Below, in pieces: positions 34,700 through 49,600 of a stretch of 64,000 nucleotides of DNA. The stretch spans positions 3,348,001-3,412,000 of the forward strand of contig NC_066382.1 of assembly GCF_013377495.2 (NCBI RefSeq), written 5' to 3'. Below the pieces are notes generated by a model. That model was not told the origin of the DNA, ran no database searches, and worked only from the letters and a program-made list of their open reading frames with translations. Source of the stretch: Cygnus atratus. Its lineage: Eukaryota; Chordata; Aves; Anseriformes; Anatidae. Position 1 is the stretch's first letter. The number at the start of each line of letters is the position of its first letter. The translations under genes and the position numbers were made by a program.

Positions 34700-37600
34700 C
34701 TGTCAGGACACAAAGCCTTGTTATGCACGGCCTGGGCTCTGGATCTTTGCCCAGGGGCAGGCAGCCGGGGTCGGAAGCGGGGAATGGCCCAGCCAAGCTC
34801 CCTTTCTCCCTCCCTGGCCCTGACACTGGTCTCAGGCCCTGTTCTCTCGCCCTCCAGCTGAGCTGTCCCTCCGGGGTGTGAATCCATCTGGGGAACAGAG
34901 CCTTGAGCCTTCCTCTGCGTGCCAGCCTTTCAGGGATGCAACCTTCCTGCAGGATCAGTGCATACAGTTCCTGTTTTTTCCCTATTCTTTTTTTTCTACA
35001 TACCCCATTTCTTTAGATTTTCCAAAATCTAATGGAAAGGAAGTGTCAGACTGGATGTTAGGGAAAGGTTCTTCACCGAGAGCACTGGCACAGGGACGTG
35101 GTCACGGCCCTGAGCCCTTCAGAGTTTGAGAAGCGTTTGGGCAATGCTCTCAGACACATGCTCTGATTTTTGCGTGGTCCTGCGTGGAGCCAGGAGGTGG
35201 ATCTGATGATCCTTGTGGCTCTCTTCCAGCTCAGGATATTCTGTTATTCTCTGAAAGGTACACTACAAAGTGCAGATCTGAGCACCTCTAGAGCCGATCT
35301 GACACCCAGCACCCAACTCAGGGGATGTCTGGAGCTGGCAGGACCGGCCGTTTGGAGCTTGTTAACTCCATCCCTCACACTCCTCCCTGCCATCATTTAT
35401 GCAGAACTCCAGTTTCAAAGCCAAACACTTGAAGCAGGACACAGAGGACTCCTCTTTTCTTCCTTCGGGTTTTGCTGTAAAACTCCCCCTGTGGCTGCGA
35501 TGCTATTCCACTCCCTAGAAGCCCAGAGCCAAGGCTGTGGGGCTCCAGGCATCGAAGGCTGGGGTTTATTTCGCCCTTTCCTTTCCAAAGCCTCTGCAAA
35601 ACTCCAACACATAAGGCGGGTGGGCTGCTATCAGCATGCTGACAGCGTGGTGGGATCACCTGCTTATTTTGAGGCATTGCCATCTGCCAGCCAGGAACAG
35701 GCTGGCAAGGGGTGGATACTGGGGACTACGCTGCAGCTATTCTCCTGCTGCTACAGGAATTTTTAGTCCCGGCACAGACATCCAGCTTACACAGACTGGG
35801 CCCGTGGCGAAGGAGGCTGCCCTTTGGCTCGGCCTTTTTCCATAGGAGAGTATCCGATATTCAAGTAGTCTCGCTCTTTCCTTTTATTCCTCTGTAAGAG
35901 AAAGCAGAGACATTAAAATCCCAGTCAGAGCTGACGCAGAAGAAAGCCCTGCAGCATCCCAAAGCCAGCAGGGAGCAGTGGGCGTGGGTTTATTTCCACG
36001 TGCTCAGAGCAGTATTTTTGTCCCAGTCCGAAGGTGGCAGGGGAAGTGGTCGCGGTGCCTGGTGTGCACCATGGTCTGCCCCTGGATTTCCAACCAAGCT
36101 GAACAGGACTCACCTGTTCTTCTTCCAACCGCTTCTGCTCAGCCTCAATGAACTGCTGGACAGCCATGTAAACAAACTTGTACTGTGCCTCCGTCTGCAC
36201 CATGCCCGAGCGCTGCCTGCGTACCATCTGGATAGTTTTGGGGATGTCGATATCGCAGTCCAAGCCTGCTCAAGGTGAGAGAGGGAGATTTGAGGGAGTG
36301 GCAATGGGGTTGAAAAATTATTCATGCTTGTGTGGTTTAAGAAATAGGCTCCTAATGGCCCCTGGAGCAGACCCAGAGCTGACCACGGAGAGTGCTGCGA
36401 TAGCTCTGGAGCTTCAGGTAAGGGTGGCAGCCCTCACCCCCAGAAGAGTTTAGGGGACTCCTTTCCAAAAGGGTTTCTGGAGTTACACACCAATAAGAGA
36501 GGGCTGTCCAGGAAACCTTGAAATGCTGGCCCCATTGATGCCAAAAAGAAAATTCTCCCAGAAGAATGGCCCATGTGCACACCCACTGGGGGCTGGGGCA
36601 CAGCTCATCGCTGCAGGGACGGAGTAACATTTGTTGGCAAGCACAGAAGCGAGGGACTGGACAGGCTACAAAAGCCCCTCTCATCCCACATGCAGACCAA
36701 GCCTGTGTCCTAAACAAGTCAAACCCACTGCTGGGAGATCATGGACCCACTGCTTGCACAAGAGCAGGGTTATCCCATAAGTGGGCAGGGTCAGGCAAAC
36801 AGTGAAAGCCACGAGGTGTGCACGGGGCCGTACCTTGCCTGTGGATAATATCCACCAGAATGTCTATCACGATGATGGTGCCTGTGCGTCCTATTCCGGC
36901 ACTGGAGAGAGAAAAGGAAAAAATCACTGCAGGAGGAGTCTTTGCCCTGTTGATCAGCCCGGCTCCCACACTCAGCTGCATGCCTGGTCCATCCCGGGTG
37001 GATTTGGAATAGCTGCTAGAAAACAAGCCTGGGCAAAAGCTGAGCTTTTCAGGAAACAAGGGTCTAGCAGGCTGCATCGGAACTAGCAATTCCAGATCAG
37101 GGCTGCTGTTCCCCACACGAACCCACCACCAGTTTGTGTGATAACCCAGCTGCAGGTAACAAAAGGAAGAAATACATTTCTGTTCCCCATCCCCACGGCG
37201 CTGCCCTGCTGGCTCGTACCTGCAGTGCACTATGATCGGCCCTGTGTCAGGAATGCTTCGCTGTGTCCGGTTCACTTGGTCCAGAAAGCTGAGAACTCCT
37301 CCCGGCTCGTTGGGCACCCCGTGGTCTGGCCAGCTGAAATACTGATAGTGCTTCACCACCCGGGGACGCTCATCCTGCGGGGAGCAGAGACCCACCGCCT
37401 GGTCAGGACACCCCTCCTTCCTTTCTGGTTAACGAAACTGGGGCAAAACGGCCCAGAACTTCAGCAGTGGGACCACTGGACAAAAATCCCCAGGGTCTCA
37501 GCTCCAGCCCTTTCCCACAGCATGCAGACAGCAGCCGGGGACTCACCCTGTCCGTGCGCACGATCTCCAGCTCCCGCAGGTAGTAGCCCTGGGCCTCGCG

Positions 37601-40600
37601 CTCGCTCACGTTGCGAACGCAGATGCACCCGTACTCCTTGGCGCAGCCCTTGTCCGGCCAGTAGCGGAAACATTTGTTCTGCAGCAATGTGGGAGAGATG
37701 TTCATCAGTGGGGAGCTGGGGATGGACCCCTGAATGCCTCGCCGGAGATGCTGCTGTGCTCCAAGGGTGAGCAGCCCCGGCGTGAAGGTTTTAAGGAGAA
37801 CCATGCACGCCGAGCATTTCCTCAAGCTGAGCTGGGAAGAGCCAGTCCTAGAAGTGATGCTTCGTGGAATTCCCCTCCCCTGCTTGCAAGAGAGAAGCTA
37901 TCCCAGCGGGGCTTGAGAGGCAACATCTTGAGCTCACTTCTGGACTGGGTGGCTGAGAGCACAGCCTGCCCTCGTTTCTACGCCAAACTGCTGGTCCTGC
38001 TCACAGTTAGCCCTGCTCTTCACCAGGGAAGGGCCCCTACCAACCCACTCGCCTCGAAGCATGCACAGGGGCTGCCCAAACAAGTCCTACAACTACTTTC
38101 CTCCCTCACACAGCCTGTGACACCCTCCCCTGCAAGAGGTCCCCAACATTACACGCAGGGACCCGCAGCTGTCCAGGCAGGATAACACAGTCAGGTTGAC
38201 TGCCCCGGATTATTTCATTACCGATTCCACTTCACGTGTTAACACAAGCCCCTGCTAACCACCCAGCCTGGCTCTGCACCACCCTTTCAGCTCTGAAGGC
38301 CTGCCTTTGGGACTACTCCCTGCATCCAGCCTCACAGGCTGGCATGCAATGTAGGTGACATTCAGGCTTGGTGACGGTGCTCACCCTGCCCCGCTCCACT
38401 TCCTTCGTTGTCATCACGATGACGTGGCTGTTCTCTTGGTACACCATGGTCCAGAAGTCGTTCACGGTTGTCTGCAGGCAGCCCTGGGTGGCTATGTAGA
38501 TCTTGCAGTGCTCCGAGTTCCTTCCATCCTCAGGGATGCTCTGAGGAGCAAAGGAGAGGGGGGGAAAAAAAGCCAACAAAACCGGAGTGAGGGATTGAGA
38601 ATTGTTTAGCAGCAAAGTCAGCACACCTTGCTGGGCAGGATTTCTGAGCTAGATGATTCTCCTCCACTCGCTGCCCTCGTGGACAGGAACCGCTCCCATC
38701 ATCAGCTTTGACAGAAGCTGATGTCACCAACAAAGCGGTCAGCTCACCACCAGGGCCCTCGTACTGAGCTGTAACATACGCTTCTGAGCATGGACTCAAA
38801 CCACCTGGCAGCTGCAGAGGCTGGCTGGGATGAAGTGACTATGAAGGTTTCCCTAAGGCTGGTGTTAAAATGCCAGAGCGGCACTGCTGGAAATACACCT
38901 CTGGGCAGCTCTTAGCTTCCAGGTGACAATTATAATTTGACCTCAGAGATAATGGCCAGCAACAGAGTCTGGGTCAGTCCCCTAGGACCTCCTGAGCAGG
39001 TAAGGAAAGGAGGGGATCGAGATCAACTCTTAGATCAGGGCAAGTAAGACATGGTAGAACGGTGAGATCCCTTGGGGACATGGCAGAAAAACCCTGACCC
39101 TGGGGATGCAGATGGCTCCTGACAAGCTGTTCCCTCCAGATTTACACCATTACTGCATCCCCCCACCAGCAACCCAGCAGTGGGCTGAAGAAAGCCCCCC
39201 CGTGCTGCCCTCCCCTCCCCAGGTACCTTGATGTAGTTGGCATTGATGTAGTCTGACCCAGGCACGCTCTCGTCCACGTCTCGGAGCGCCACCCGCGTGG
39301 TGTCGACTGAAGGAGAAGAGCCCAGAGTAAGCAGGGAGCGCAGCAGCCTCCCAGGGCACCCGGGATGGCTCCCACCAGGCTCTTGCCATGAAGTAACGTG
39401 GGAGCTACTGCAAAAGAGGGCGCACGATGCTCTCCTAACGACACTCAGCAGCAGCCCACACTGCCTGGTTCACAGCTACGTCGCCAGTCCAGTGATTTGG
39501 GTGGGTGTTAGCGGCAGGCGGTGCTGCTGGCTGACCTGAGCTCAAGCTCCCCAACATCGACTTTGGAGACTCTGGGTCTGGCTCCGTGTGACTTTTGAGC
39601 TACACTTGAGCTCTGAAGCAAGCTTAGACTCACAGCACAAATTGGATAGCGATGCACCGATTTCCCAAGCAGAAGGGAAGGACCAGATAACAGAGGGGAT
39701 GGAGAAGGCCATGAGCTAACTGGACCACTCCCAAAGGACAGAGCACACCTCTGACCAGCTCAGCCACGATCAGAAAGCTCTGCAGGGTTAACTAGCCCCA
39801 GAGAAGGCTGCAGTGAGAAAAAAACAAACCAATATTCAGCGTCTCCTTACAGGGAAGGATGTTCTTGTAGCGATTCTTCGCCTTGTTCTCGGGTCGCTGT
39901 CCCTCCTTCCTGGGGTAGAGGAGCTTGCACTCCTGTTGCTGCAGCATCTGTGGGGCAAAGCACGCAGAACAAACTGTTCTGGGTAGAAAAGGGGCTCGGA
40001 GGCTCTCTCGGCCAACTGCTTGGCTTCCCAATGCTACGAAGAGCAGAGTGCTGGCAGGAGAGGGCTGGGAGCCAGGATGCAGCCTGCTGGGGGAGCTAAC
40101 GGGGGAGAAGGCACAGACCTCTGCAGGGAACAAAAGGCACACAGCTGAAGGATGAGGAAGGAGAAACTGCCTCAGACATAGAAAAGGCAAGGAAAAAAAG
40201 GACAAAGAAGCAACTCAGTTAAACACAGAAAACAGGGAAAGGAGCAACAGCACCACAAAGAGGTCTTCAGTGCTGGGGAACCACAGCACTGCCATGCAGG
40301 GATGATATTCTTCACTTGCAGGTACAAGTGGGACAGAGCACAGCAGCATCCCATACCTCAAACTCTTCCCAGAACCCCTGTTTGGCCTTCTCGCTGTGAT
40401 CTGCCATTTTGTTCAGCTCCTTCACTCTGTTTTCAATGTTGGCCGCATTGATACGTGTGGCATTGAATGGCTGAAAGACAGATGGAGACAGAAGAGAAAT
40501 CACTTTCAAGAACAGAAGGACAGATCTTGTCCCTTGAAAAATCAGTTCCTGAATCCCAGAGGATTCAGGCAGGAGCTGGGTCTATCCCCGAGACCTTTGT

Positions 40601-43600
40601 GGCAGTGGTGAGCCTGGACAAGAGGGACAAGAGGCCAGCAGAAGGTGCTGGGGCAGACACATGCACTCACCCAGGATCTTGCACAAGCTCCGAACCAACA
40701 GCTACGTGCTACAGCAGCTGTTACCTGCTTCAGATGAACCACAGCTCCAGATTTCTCCACCATGGGGTTCTTCTTATAGTGCTCCACCAGGTCTGTGAGC
40801 GTGTCAAACCTCTCTCCTCCTCCCACGTCATACTTCCCATCTGGCTGCAGGAGGGCGACAGAAGCACGGTGAGACTTGAAGGTGCAGTCCCCAGCTGGGT
40901 CACCCATCCGGGGAGGACAGCACATCACCCACCTGGTAGTGGATCATCACATGGGTGACGTGGGGTTTCCTGTCCCCCGTCTCCATCTTATCCTCGTTTG
41001 TCAGCACCGACAGCACAAAGTCTCCTGGTTTGCTTTGGCTCTCCCGCACCAGAAAGCTGCCTGGCTTCCCCTTCTCCGTCAGAAGTTTCTCTGCCTCCTT
41101 GCCCGTGAGGTGCCCATGGTACCACCTGGAGAGCAACGGTGGGGAGGAGGGTCAGCTTGGGAAGGTGCAGAACCTCGCCTCTAGGCAAGAACTGCACCAG
41201 CTTCTTGGGAAGATGCTCCTGGGACACCACCTCTGTGCTCCTGGTCCGACTGCTCTCCCCCCTGGCATGACACCAGATGGAGTGATTTTAGAAATGACGT
41301 CCCTCTGACATTTTGCAATGTCACATCAGTACCTCGGCCTGAGGCTGGAAGAGGCAGGACTTTGCTCAGCCCTCCAGCCAAATGTGAAATGGCATCAGCA
41401 GGTTGAACCACCGCATGATGTACAGTGAGCACTAGGGATCTAGGGATCCATCCTCACCTAGGTCACGTAAGGATTTGCAGTGGAGCAGTAAGAAATGCGA
41501 TTCTGGCAGTTCTTACTGGAAGGTGGCTAAATTTTCCTTTATTTTTTTTTAAATATTGAATAAAAACAGAATTCTTGGAGCCAACAGGCCATACCAAACA
41601 GTATCAGACAGCACAGCCAATGCTGGCCAGGAGCAAGAGGCTTTGGTGCAGTTTGGGAACAATTTTTGCATGGGTTTTCCTTGCTGCAGTCAGTGCCATT
41701 GCCTCCCAGCTCACCAGGAGGGAGCAGGGGGCTGTGCTCAGCTCCTCCGAGCCTTGCTGTGAGGAGGAGTGAGCTGCTCCATACTTCTGGTTGTGCACAT
41801 CTTGTGTGCACATGCCCCTGGCCTCCTTCTGAGCGCTCCTAATCCTCTCTCTTGCTCTGCTGACACACTTACACCACAGCCAAAGTGACATGTAGGCTAC
41901 CTTTGAAGATGCTGGCTGCCGGCCTGCCAGCCAAGCTGCCAGGAACTCAGAGAGGCTCCAAAAACTCTTCCAAGGGATGCGATAGCATCAGGCGATGTCT
42001 CGGCCACTTTGTCCCGCAGGATGAAGTTTACAGAACAGCAGTCAGCGATGCTGAGCCTTTCAAATCCCCCTCCCAGCCATGCCAAGCCTGGCTGGGAAGA
42101 CCTTTAAAGAGCAAAATCCCTTCCTGCAGGCTTGAGGTCTGCACGAGGGCAGGACGGAGCAGCACTGAGGTAGCTCAGTACTGCTTATGGCACTGCTGCT
42201 GTTCAGGGCCACATCTCGGAAATGCTACGATCCTGACGCATCCCGCTATATTCTGACACCACCGTCATTTCTTATATTTAGAGGACTTGGAGCCTTTTCC
42301 CTCTCCTCTCCCCGGTGCTGCTGGATGTGTGGTCTGGAGCACAGACCTTTCTGGAGCTCCTTTGCCATGCCAGACTCTTCTTGGCGGCAGAGCAGGGGGA
42401 AACCCAGCCGAAGGGGCTTTCCACTTCTCCACAGCTCTGCTAATGCGAGCGACTGCCCGGCCGCTGCCCACTGGGATTTGGGACTAGTGGCAAAACCCCA
42501 TGAGCTGGAGGGGATTCCCAGTGACCCAGCTCTCGTCAGAGAGCATAGCTTACCTCTCCGAGGTGGGGTCCTGGCAGTTCAGGGGGTATTTCAGCTCGAT
42601 GACATTGCTGTTCTTCTCCCGCAGCAGCCCCTGCTGCTCGGTGTAGTACTGCACCAGCTCCGCAAGGGTGGCAAATTTCTCCCCTCCGTACAGGTCATAG
42701 TAATCCCCCGTGTTCTGGATCTTAATGTGCGTCACCTCGTCGTTCCTCCTGAGGAAGGGAGGCAAACAAGTCTGTAAGGGGGGGCAGAATGGAAACCAGG
42801 AGAAATGCCTGGCTTCCAGCTGCACCATGCGCTCCCTGCTCATGGCTGCTACAGGTACGGGAGCACCTTGGCCTCATATTCAGCCAAGGTTTTCAGTCAA
42901 GGATGGACTCAGCACCTCCGAAACTCCCAGCCTGATCTGCTTCCCAGCCAGCCTGTAGAGAAGAGGTGAAAAATTCATTCTCTGCCTTCCCCTCCGCTTC
43001 CTGCACCACTTATTCTCTTGGCCAGATGAGGCTGCCACCTCGCTCTGATTACAACAAACCATATTCCACATAAGGGAGCACTTGCTGTCATCTAATTAGC
43101 TCTAAAGAAAATAAAAGGCAGAAAAAAAAATCACCCATACTTGGCCTGGTATTCACAAACCCTACAAGCTACAGAAAGGGTTAATGTTTCCTCTCTCCAG
43201 TGATGCCCCTCAGGGAATATGGGGAGGTCTGGGTGGTGCCTTTATCAGCCTCCCCCAGCGAAGCCCAGCCTCCCCCCTCAGAAGGCCACCCCAACCTTCC
43301 CAAGAAGCAGGGTAATTGCACTTTAAATGCAATCAGCAGCAGCCCCCCCAGCCCAGCAGCCAGAGCTGGAAGCCTGTGGCTTGATGGACGAGCCGGGTCA
43401 GGGAGATTTGTAAATCTGGGCAAATTTCTCATTTTCTTTACTGTGCCGAGCTGCTCCCAGCCTCTCTCAATTTGTTGCCAAAGCAACCATGACGGCGAGA
43501 TGCAGGAGACCCGAGGTGGTGTGAGCAGTCTATTAGGTCAGCCAGAAAAGCCATTTCATGAAGTGTGAAATTAGAAATGCTACGGTGGTCTGTGCACAAG

Positions 43601-46600
43601 GTTAAATCGAAGAATGAGCTCCCAGTTGTGGTACTGCTCCCCATTTTTGCAGCAGGGTACAGCCCCACGCAGGACAGGCAGCGCAGCAGCAGCCCAGGTT
43701 TCTGGACTCTAGCCCCAGCTCCACAAAACCACCTCCTGCTCCGTTTCCTCGGTCTGCAGGCACCATCCAGCTCGGAGCCTGGACCACTTGATTTCAGAGG
43801 GAGGTTTGGTCCTCAGGTAAGGTGACCTTCCCCTCAATACCTCCTCTTGAATACCACCTTGATCCCTGCAAAGCGAGAGCCCAGCTGAGAGGGCTTTGCA
43901 ATTAGCTCCCTCTCCCAAAAGGCCAGGCAGCAGAGGACAACAGGCTCAGCGAGCTATGGGTCTGCAGGATGGTGGGACGGCTGGTGAAGGGCACACTTGT
44001 GAAGGTACAGCAGCCCTGACAGTGACAAGAAGGTCAGCGCATCCCTGGGATGTACTCATGTCACCCAGAGCTGTGGCTGCCTTTAGGTACCTCCTGCCAG
44101 GGATTCTGCAACTTCCACCTGCCTTGAGGATTTTAATAGCCACCACTTTTGCCTTTTGAGGGGCTTATTTGCTGTGGGGCCAAGCAGATTAAACTCTGAC
44201 TGTCCACTGAGATGTCTTAGAGCAAACTTATCAGTCTGCAGCAGACAAGACAAGAGGCCAAGGTGGAGCTAGGCAATGGGGTCTCTGCGTGCAGAGCCTC
44301 CCAAAGCCCACAGAAGCACTGGCAGCCCTGTGTGCCATCTTCCGGGCCTGCCTTTTGCAGAGACATGGCCTCAGGCCAGCAGCACTCCAGCCACATTCGA
44401 GGCACAGTGTCACAAGGTCCCTCCCAAAACGCTGCCCTGACAGATGGCCTCAACCCCATGTGCTCCGCCCCAGCTGCTAGAGAGGACCTCGTCAGCATGC
44501 AACCCCTAATTGCACTTTGTGCTCACACAGCTCTTCTTGAATGCTTCGTTTGGCTCGGGTTGGGCATCGAGGTGATTTCCAATTAGCACCAACCCAGGAG
44601 AAATGACCAGCCGAGTGTGAACATGGACCGCATCCACAGCGCTACCATCACCCCGTAGCAGCTGCAGGCCAAAACCAGCAAGGGGCTGACAAACGGGGCC
44701 TGAGCTGTGAAAAATCAGCATCTGGGTCTCAAACAGGCGCTCTACCCCTGGTGGCAAGCCTTTGGAGACAGGCTCGAGCTATGTGCAGGACGGGAAGCAC
44801 CATGTGAGACATGGTTATCTCATCCTGGCCCATCTGCTGAGCTTGGCCCCGAGCTCAGCCTACCACCTCACTTCCAGCTGCCGCATCGTCGTAGCCTCCA
44901 AACCTTGGCAGCATTTGCATCTAGGGCACAAGCAGAGCTTACCAGATGGAAACGAGAACTGGCAGTGAAATTCAGAGGCCGCAGGAGGAGCTGGCACATG
45001 GCTTCAGCCAGCAGCGGGGCCTGGACGAAGCTGTGCTTGTGCCTCTTGGCCTGAGGCTCCACAGTTCCCTGTGTCCCAGCCCCATTGCAGACCTACAAAG
45101 GCTCGGTTCACAGAGCCACCCCCACGGCCTTCAAGCATTTGGGGGATGAAAAGCAGGGAAATAATCAGGGTCATTCATCCCACTAGCCCCCAAGGTCAGG
45201 CTAAGCACAAAGGGCATTCATCGACTCCCCTCTCCCTCCTTTTCTTCTCGTAGACCTCGTGTCACCTCTGCAGCACCAAACGGGGCAGCACTGAGCTCCA
45301 CACCAGCAGCATCCACGATGCTGTGCCCTCAGTGTGCTGGCTGGTGAAAGAAAGCACAAAAAGACACCCGAGCACCCGGCTGCCTTGTGCCGGAGGGCTC
45401 GGCTGCTCCAAACAGCTTTGTACAAGGATGCAGCGCTGTTTGGTCACAGCCACCAGCATCTAGGGCAGCTTCAGAGGCAAGCAAGAGCTGGCTCTGTCCT
45501 CAGCGAAGCTTCTGTATCCTATCAGAGTGGATTGCCATCCTCTCCAGGCTTTCAGTTAGTGCAGTTAGTGTTAGTGCTAGAGGAGCAGGGAATCGAGCAG
45601 TTGCATCTTCACCTTTGCTATGCAAAAGGCAATCTGTGACCCAGAGGGAAAAAAAGAGGAGCTCATGCATAATCTCCCAGCAAGTTATAGAAAAACTAGA
45701 AGCTGAGATTCCCCTGCCAGTCCCACACAGCCCACAAGATGATCATCCTTGCTTCAGCATCTTACTTCAGCCTTGCTTCACCCCTCTGGCAGGCCCTCAG
45801 CACAAGAAACGTGTGCCACCTCCACCCCAGCTCTGCTCTATGCCATCTTCAACGCAGGAACTCAAGTGTCTGTTAGTATTCAGGAGCGAGTTGGCACCAC
45901 ATGCGGGATAATTTGGAAAAAATAATTCACTGCCACTCAACACTATGAGCTCTAAGATGAAAACTGTTTCCCAAACCCATCCAATGTGCAATTTAAATAC
46001 AAAATGAGAACATTGTTGAATTGCTGCCTTTAGTTTACAATAAGCAGTGGAGTGGTTATTCCTGTCACAGTGCAAATAAGACCAGTTTTTCACAAACAGC
46101 ACAACTCCCTAGATATGCAGGATCAGTTTCCTAATCCAAAATATTCCAACTTGTGAATCTGCGTCTAATGTTTTCAGTCCACACTGCACTGACCACCAGT
46201 GCAGATACACTCTGCTCTTCTTTACAGTAAAGTACAGTCAACCGAAAAAGACTTGCAAAAACAAAAACAAACCAACCCTACCAAACAGACCCTTTTTGTC
46301 ACTGAAGGCAGAACCACCTCAAATGTCAGAAATACATTTCTCTGCATCCCAAAGAGTCTTTTTCAGTCATGTGCTTTTCCTGCCTGTGTCAGACAGAGAA
46401 AACCTAGAGCTTCACAGCACACATGTATGACCCCTCTGACAAGATGTAAAAAGCAACCCAAAACAACCCCAAACTGAACTATCTGCTTCCAGGTAAATTC
46501 AAGCCACTCCAAGACAAAGTCTCGATGTAGCTGTCAGAGGAGAAGATGCTTTCTTAAGAGAAGAGAGGCCTTGTGATGAAAGCACTCAGCTAAGATGTGA

Positions 46601-49600
46601 TGATCTGGTGCTGTCGAGTACCTCCTGAGCAAGGACTTTCAAAGCGAGTCAGGATCCATCACATCTTTCCCAGCTGTAACACAAAGACCAGCGCTTCCTT
46701 TCACTGGCTGGCCTAGCCTAGAACAAGCAGAATCGGTCCTATCGCTCACTAAATATTTGTACAGCCTTACAGGGCCTTAATTGGGTTGGTCAGTGCTGTT
46801 AGGATGAGACATAAGGACAAGTGTTTTAGAAGAGAGCCTCTTGCAAGCCTCCTTCCATTTTTCTCCAGACCCAGCCTTCTTCCTGTGCTGCATCTGGATT
46901 GTCTGCAGGCAGCGACTCAACCAATGCAACGCACCTGTGGTATTGATTTAGTCCTTTTTGTGGAGTACATATTCAATAGGACAAAAAATCTTCCTTGATT
47001 GCATGTCTTAACCTGTACCCACAGTGCGTTTGTACACGTCTTTGAGGAAAAAAAAAAAGAAAGAAAAAAGAAAAGAAAAAAAAAAGAACAAAACCCAGTC
47101 AATTTAAATGTCAGAATGCTCAATGGAAGTGTTAATAGGGAAGCTGCTCTGGGAGAGCACAGCTCTAACAAGATTTCGTTACCAGAAGCACTTTGCACTG
47201 CATCCCATGAGCAAGGATGAGAACTGTTCCCATAAAACACAACCCAGTGACCAAGCAAGCAGTGTCTCCTCTAGATGGTTCCTAAATGTCCTGGCATCCT
47301 CATCACTGTTGTGGCCACAGGCCAAGCACCACCCAGGCAAAATTTCAGGACACCTTTTCCTTTTGTTCGAGTTCCTTACCCAGCCCTGGCCAGGTCTGTA
47401 AGAAGCTGCTCACTTTCTGCAGGAGCAGTTTAAATATTTGGGCTTCTGCAAACATGCCCTGGCAGATCCAGGCGTGTGCTGCAGTACTGGAGACATGGGG
47501 CATTCCCTGTGTGGCCTCCCCCATTTCTCCTCCAATAGCCCCCACTTTCAAAATCAGGAAAAAAAAATCACAAATATCAGGGTACAAATTCAGAGGCCCA
47601 GCTCCAGTGCAGGCTCAGGGTCTCAGGCTTTCCTGGCATTGCTGCCCATATCCTCACTCAGCACAGGTTTTGTGAGCCACGAAGGGAAAGCACGAAGCGT
47701 TGGGGTGCTGGCAACCTCTGCAGGAGCCAACCCCTGCCGTGAGGAGCATCCCCCCCAGCCAGCGACGCGGTGATACAGAGCTGTCTGATTTTCTGGGCTG
47801 AGACAGCGTCAAAATACCTCCAGAGAGCAGTGCTGCAGTGGTTGCATGGAACAAAACGAGACAGCTTGCATGTAGGCACAATGCTTATTACTGCTGCTGT
47901 ACTCAGGATGACTTCTCCATCATCTCCACCTCCAGCCCAAGCTGCCAGAGCACTTCCCTCCCTATTGATGTGCTCCACATGTTTGCAAGGAAAAAAAACA
48001 AAGCCTTGGGAGCACCAGCTGCTGTAATGGAAAAGGCTGAAAGGATACAAAGGGGTAAAGAAAGGAAGGAGAAGGAGACACAGAACTTCACGGAAACCTC
48101 CTCGTAACTTCTGCAATGTTATTCCCTAGCTCCTCTTCGGGGACGTGTATCTGGATACGCACCAGCACGCGGGTCAGCTGGTGGGTGGTCTGGTCAGCCA
48201 ACACTCCAGCGCCTGCTTTCTTTGCAGCCCACGTCCTCTCTAATTAAGCTGCCTTTCCCCTCACTGGCTCTCAGAAACCCTTGAAGAAGCTGGAAGGAGG
48301 ACGAGAGAAGAGGAAGAGGTTTTGCTTGCTCTCCTAAAAGCACTCTCACCCACCAACACTTTATTTTGGATGCCGTTTCAAAGGTATTTGTATTGTTCCT
48401 TGGTAAACCTTTCATTTTTTGGAAAGAATATACATATAGCCCTGTTCAGATGCAATTCTAGTTGAGAATAACACCACATTGTCCCATCTGTCTGTGTGCA
48501 GGGAAGGGGTCTTCAGCTTTCTGAGCTCAATAAACCTACTTGCTGTGTACTCTATCAGATGCTTTTAGGAATTAAAGCTGCAACACCTACGCGCATGTCT
48601 TGGGGCCGTCAATTTCAGTGAGACAAGAGCATGTTGCTCAGATGAAGTATAAGCGAAATCACTCTCCCTAACCAGGACTGTGGGACAACCCTTGCCTCAA
48701 GTGTCAGGACAGAGAGATGGCACGAGCCAGGGAGGGGTTTACTCGTAGGTAAAAGCAGTCGATGAAAATAAATTCTTTCCTCATCTTCAATTCACGATGT
48801 CTCTAAGCTTTGTGTCACGTTTCACGTGCCTTCCTGGAAACACGGTACGTGTCACGACTTTGGTTTACTGAGAACTGTGAGAATCGGTCAGACTTTCCAC
48901 CGGGGTACAGCGTGAGTGGGCTGGGGCGCTATGGTTCGGTGGCACGGCGTTAGGGCACGCCGTGCTGCTCTGCCCCATGCTATTCATGATTGAAGGGCAT
49001 TAGCTTTGCAGATTTTACGATCAAAGTGACACTGTCATTAAATATTTACTGCAACACAAGGATCACCCGGTGGTAGGAAGTGGTCCAGCACCCCCCCAAT
49101 AACCTGCTACAGAGAGGGGTAAAGAGATAAAAGCACCAATAAAACTGCTCTGGGGCTCCCCGTGGGAGGCAGCGGGCTGGGACAGGGGGAAGGTGACAAA
49201 CCACAGCAGCAGCAACGCGCGTGGTCTTTGCCTGAGTCACGGGACAGAGTTCAGGGACAGAAACTCCGCCAAGCCGTAGCGTGACTCCCCGGCAGAAGGC
49301 CCCGGCGCAGTAACACAGGCATGGGCACGGCTCTCCCAGCAGAGCAATTTACTCTGCTAATTTGGGGTAATTAGGCTGCTGGTTGGGTATCTTCCCACAT
49401 CACGACACTGCTGCACAGGCAAAACCTGCGTCTGCTTGCACATCGCCCGGCTGAGCGGGCGCTGTCAGGACTCACTTTATGGCCAGGCATCACCCTGACT
49501 CATAAAATTACAAGAGAAGAGCTCACGTGAAGCCAACCCCCTGCTTCACACGTCTTCCCTCGCTGCCACTGCTGGCTCGAGGCAGCTCTCCGTGACCGAG

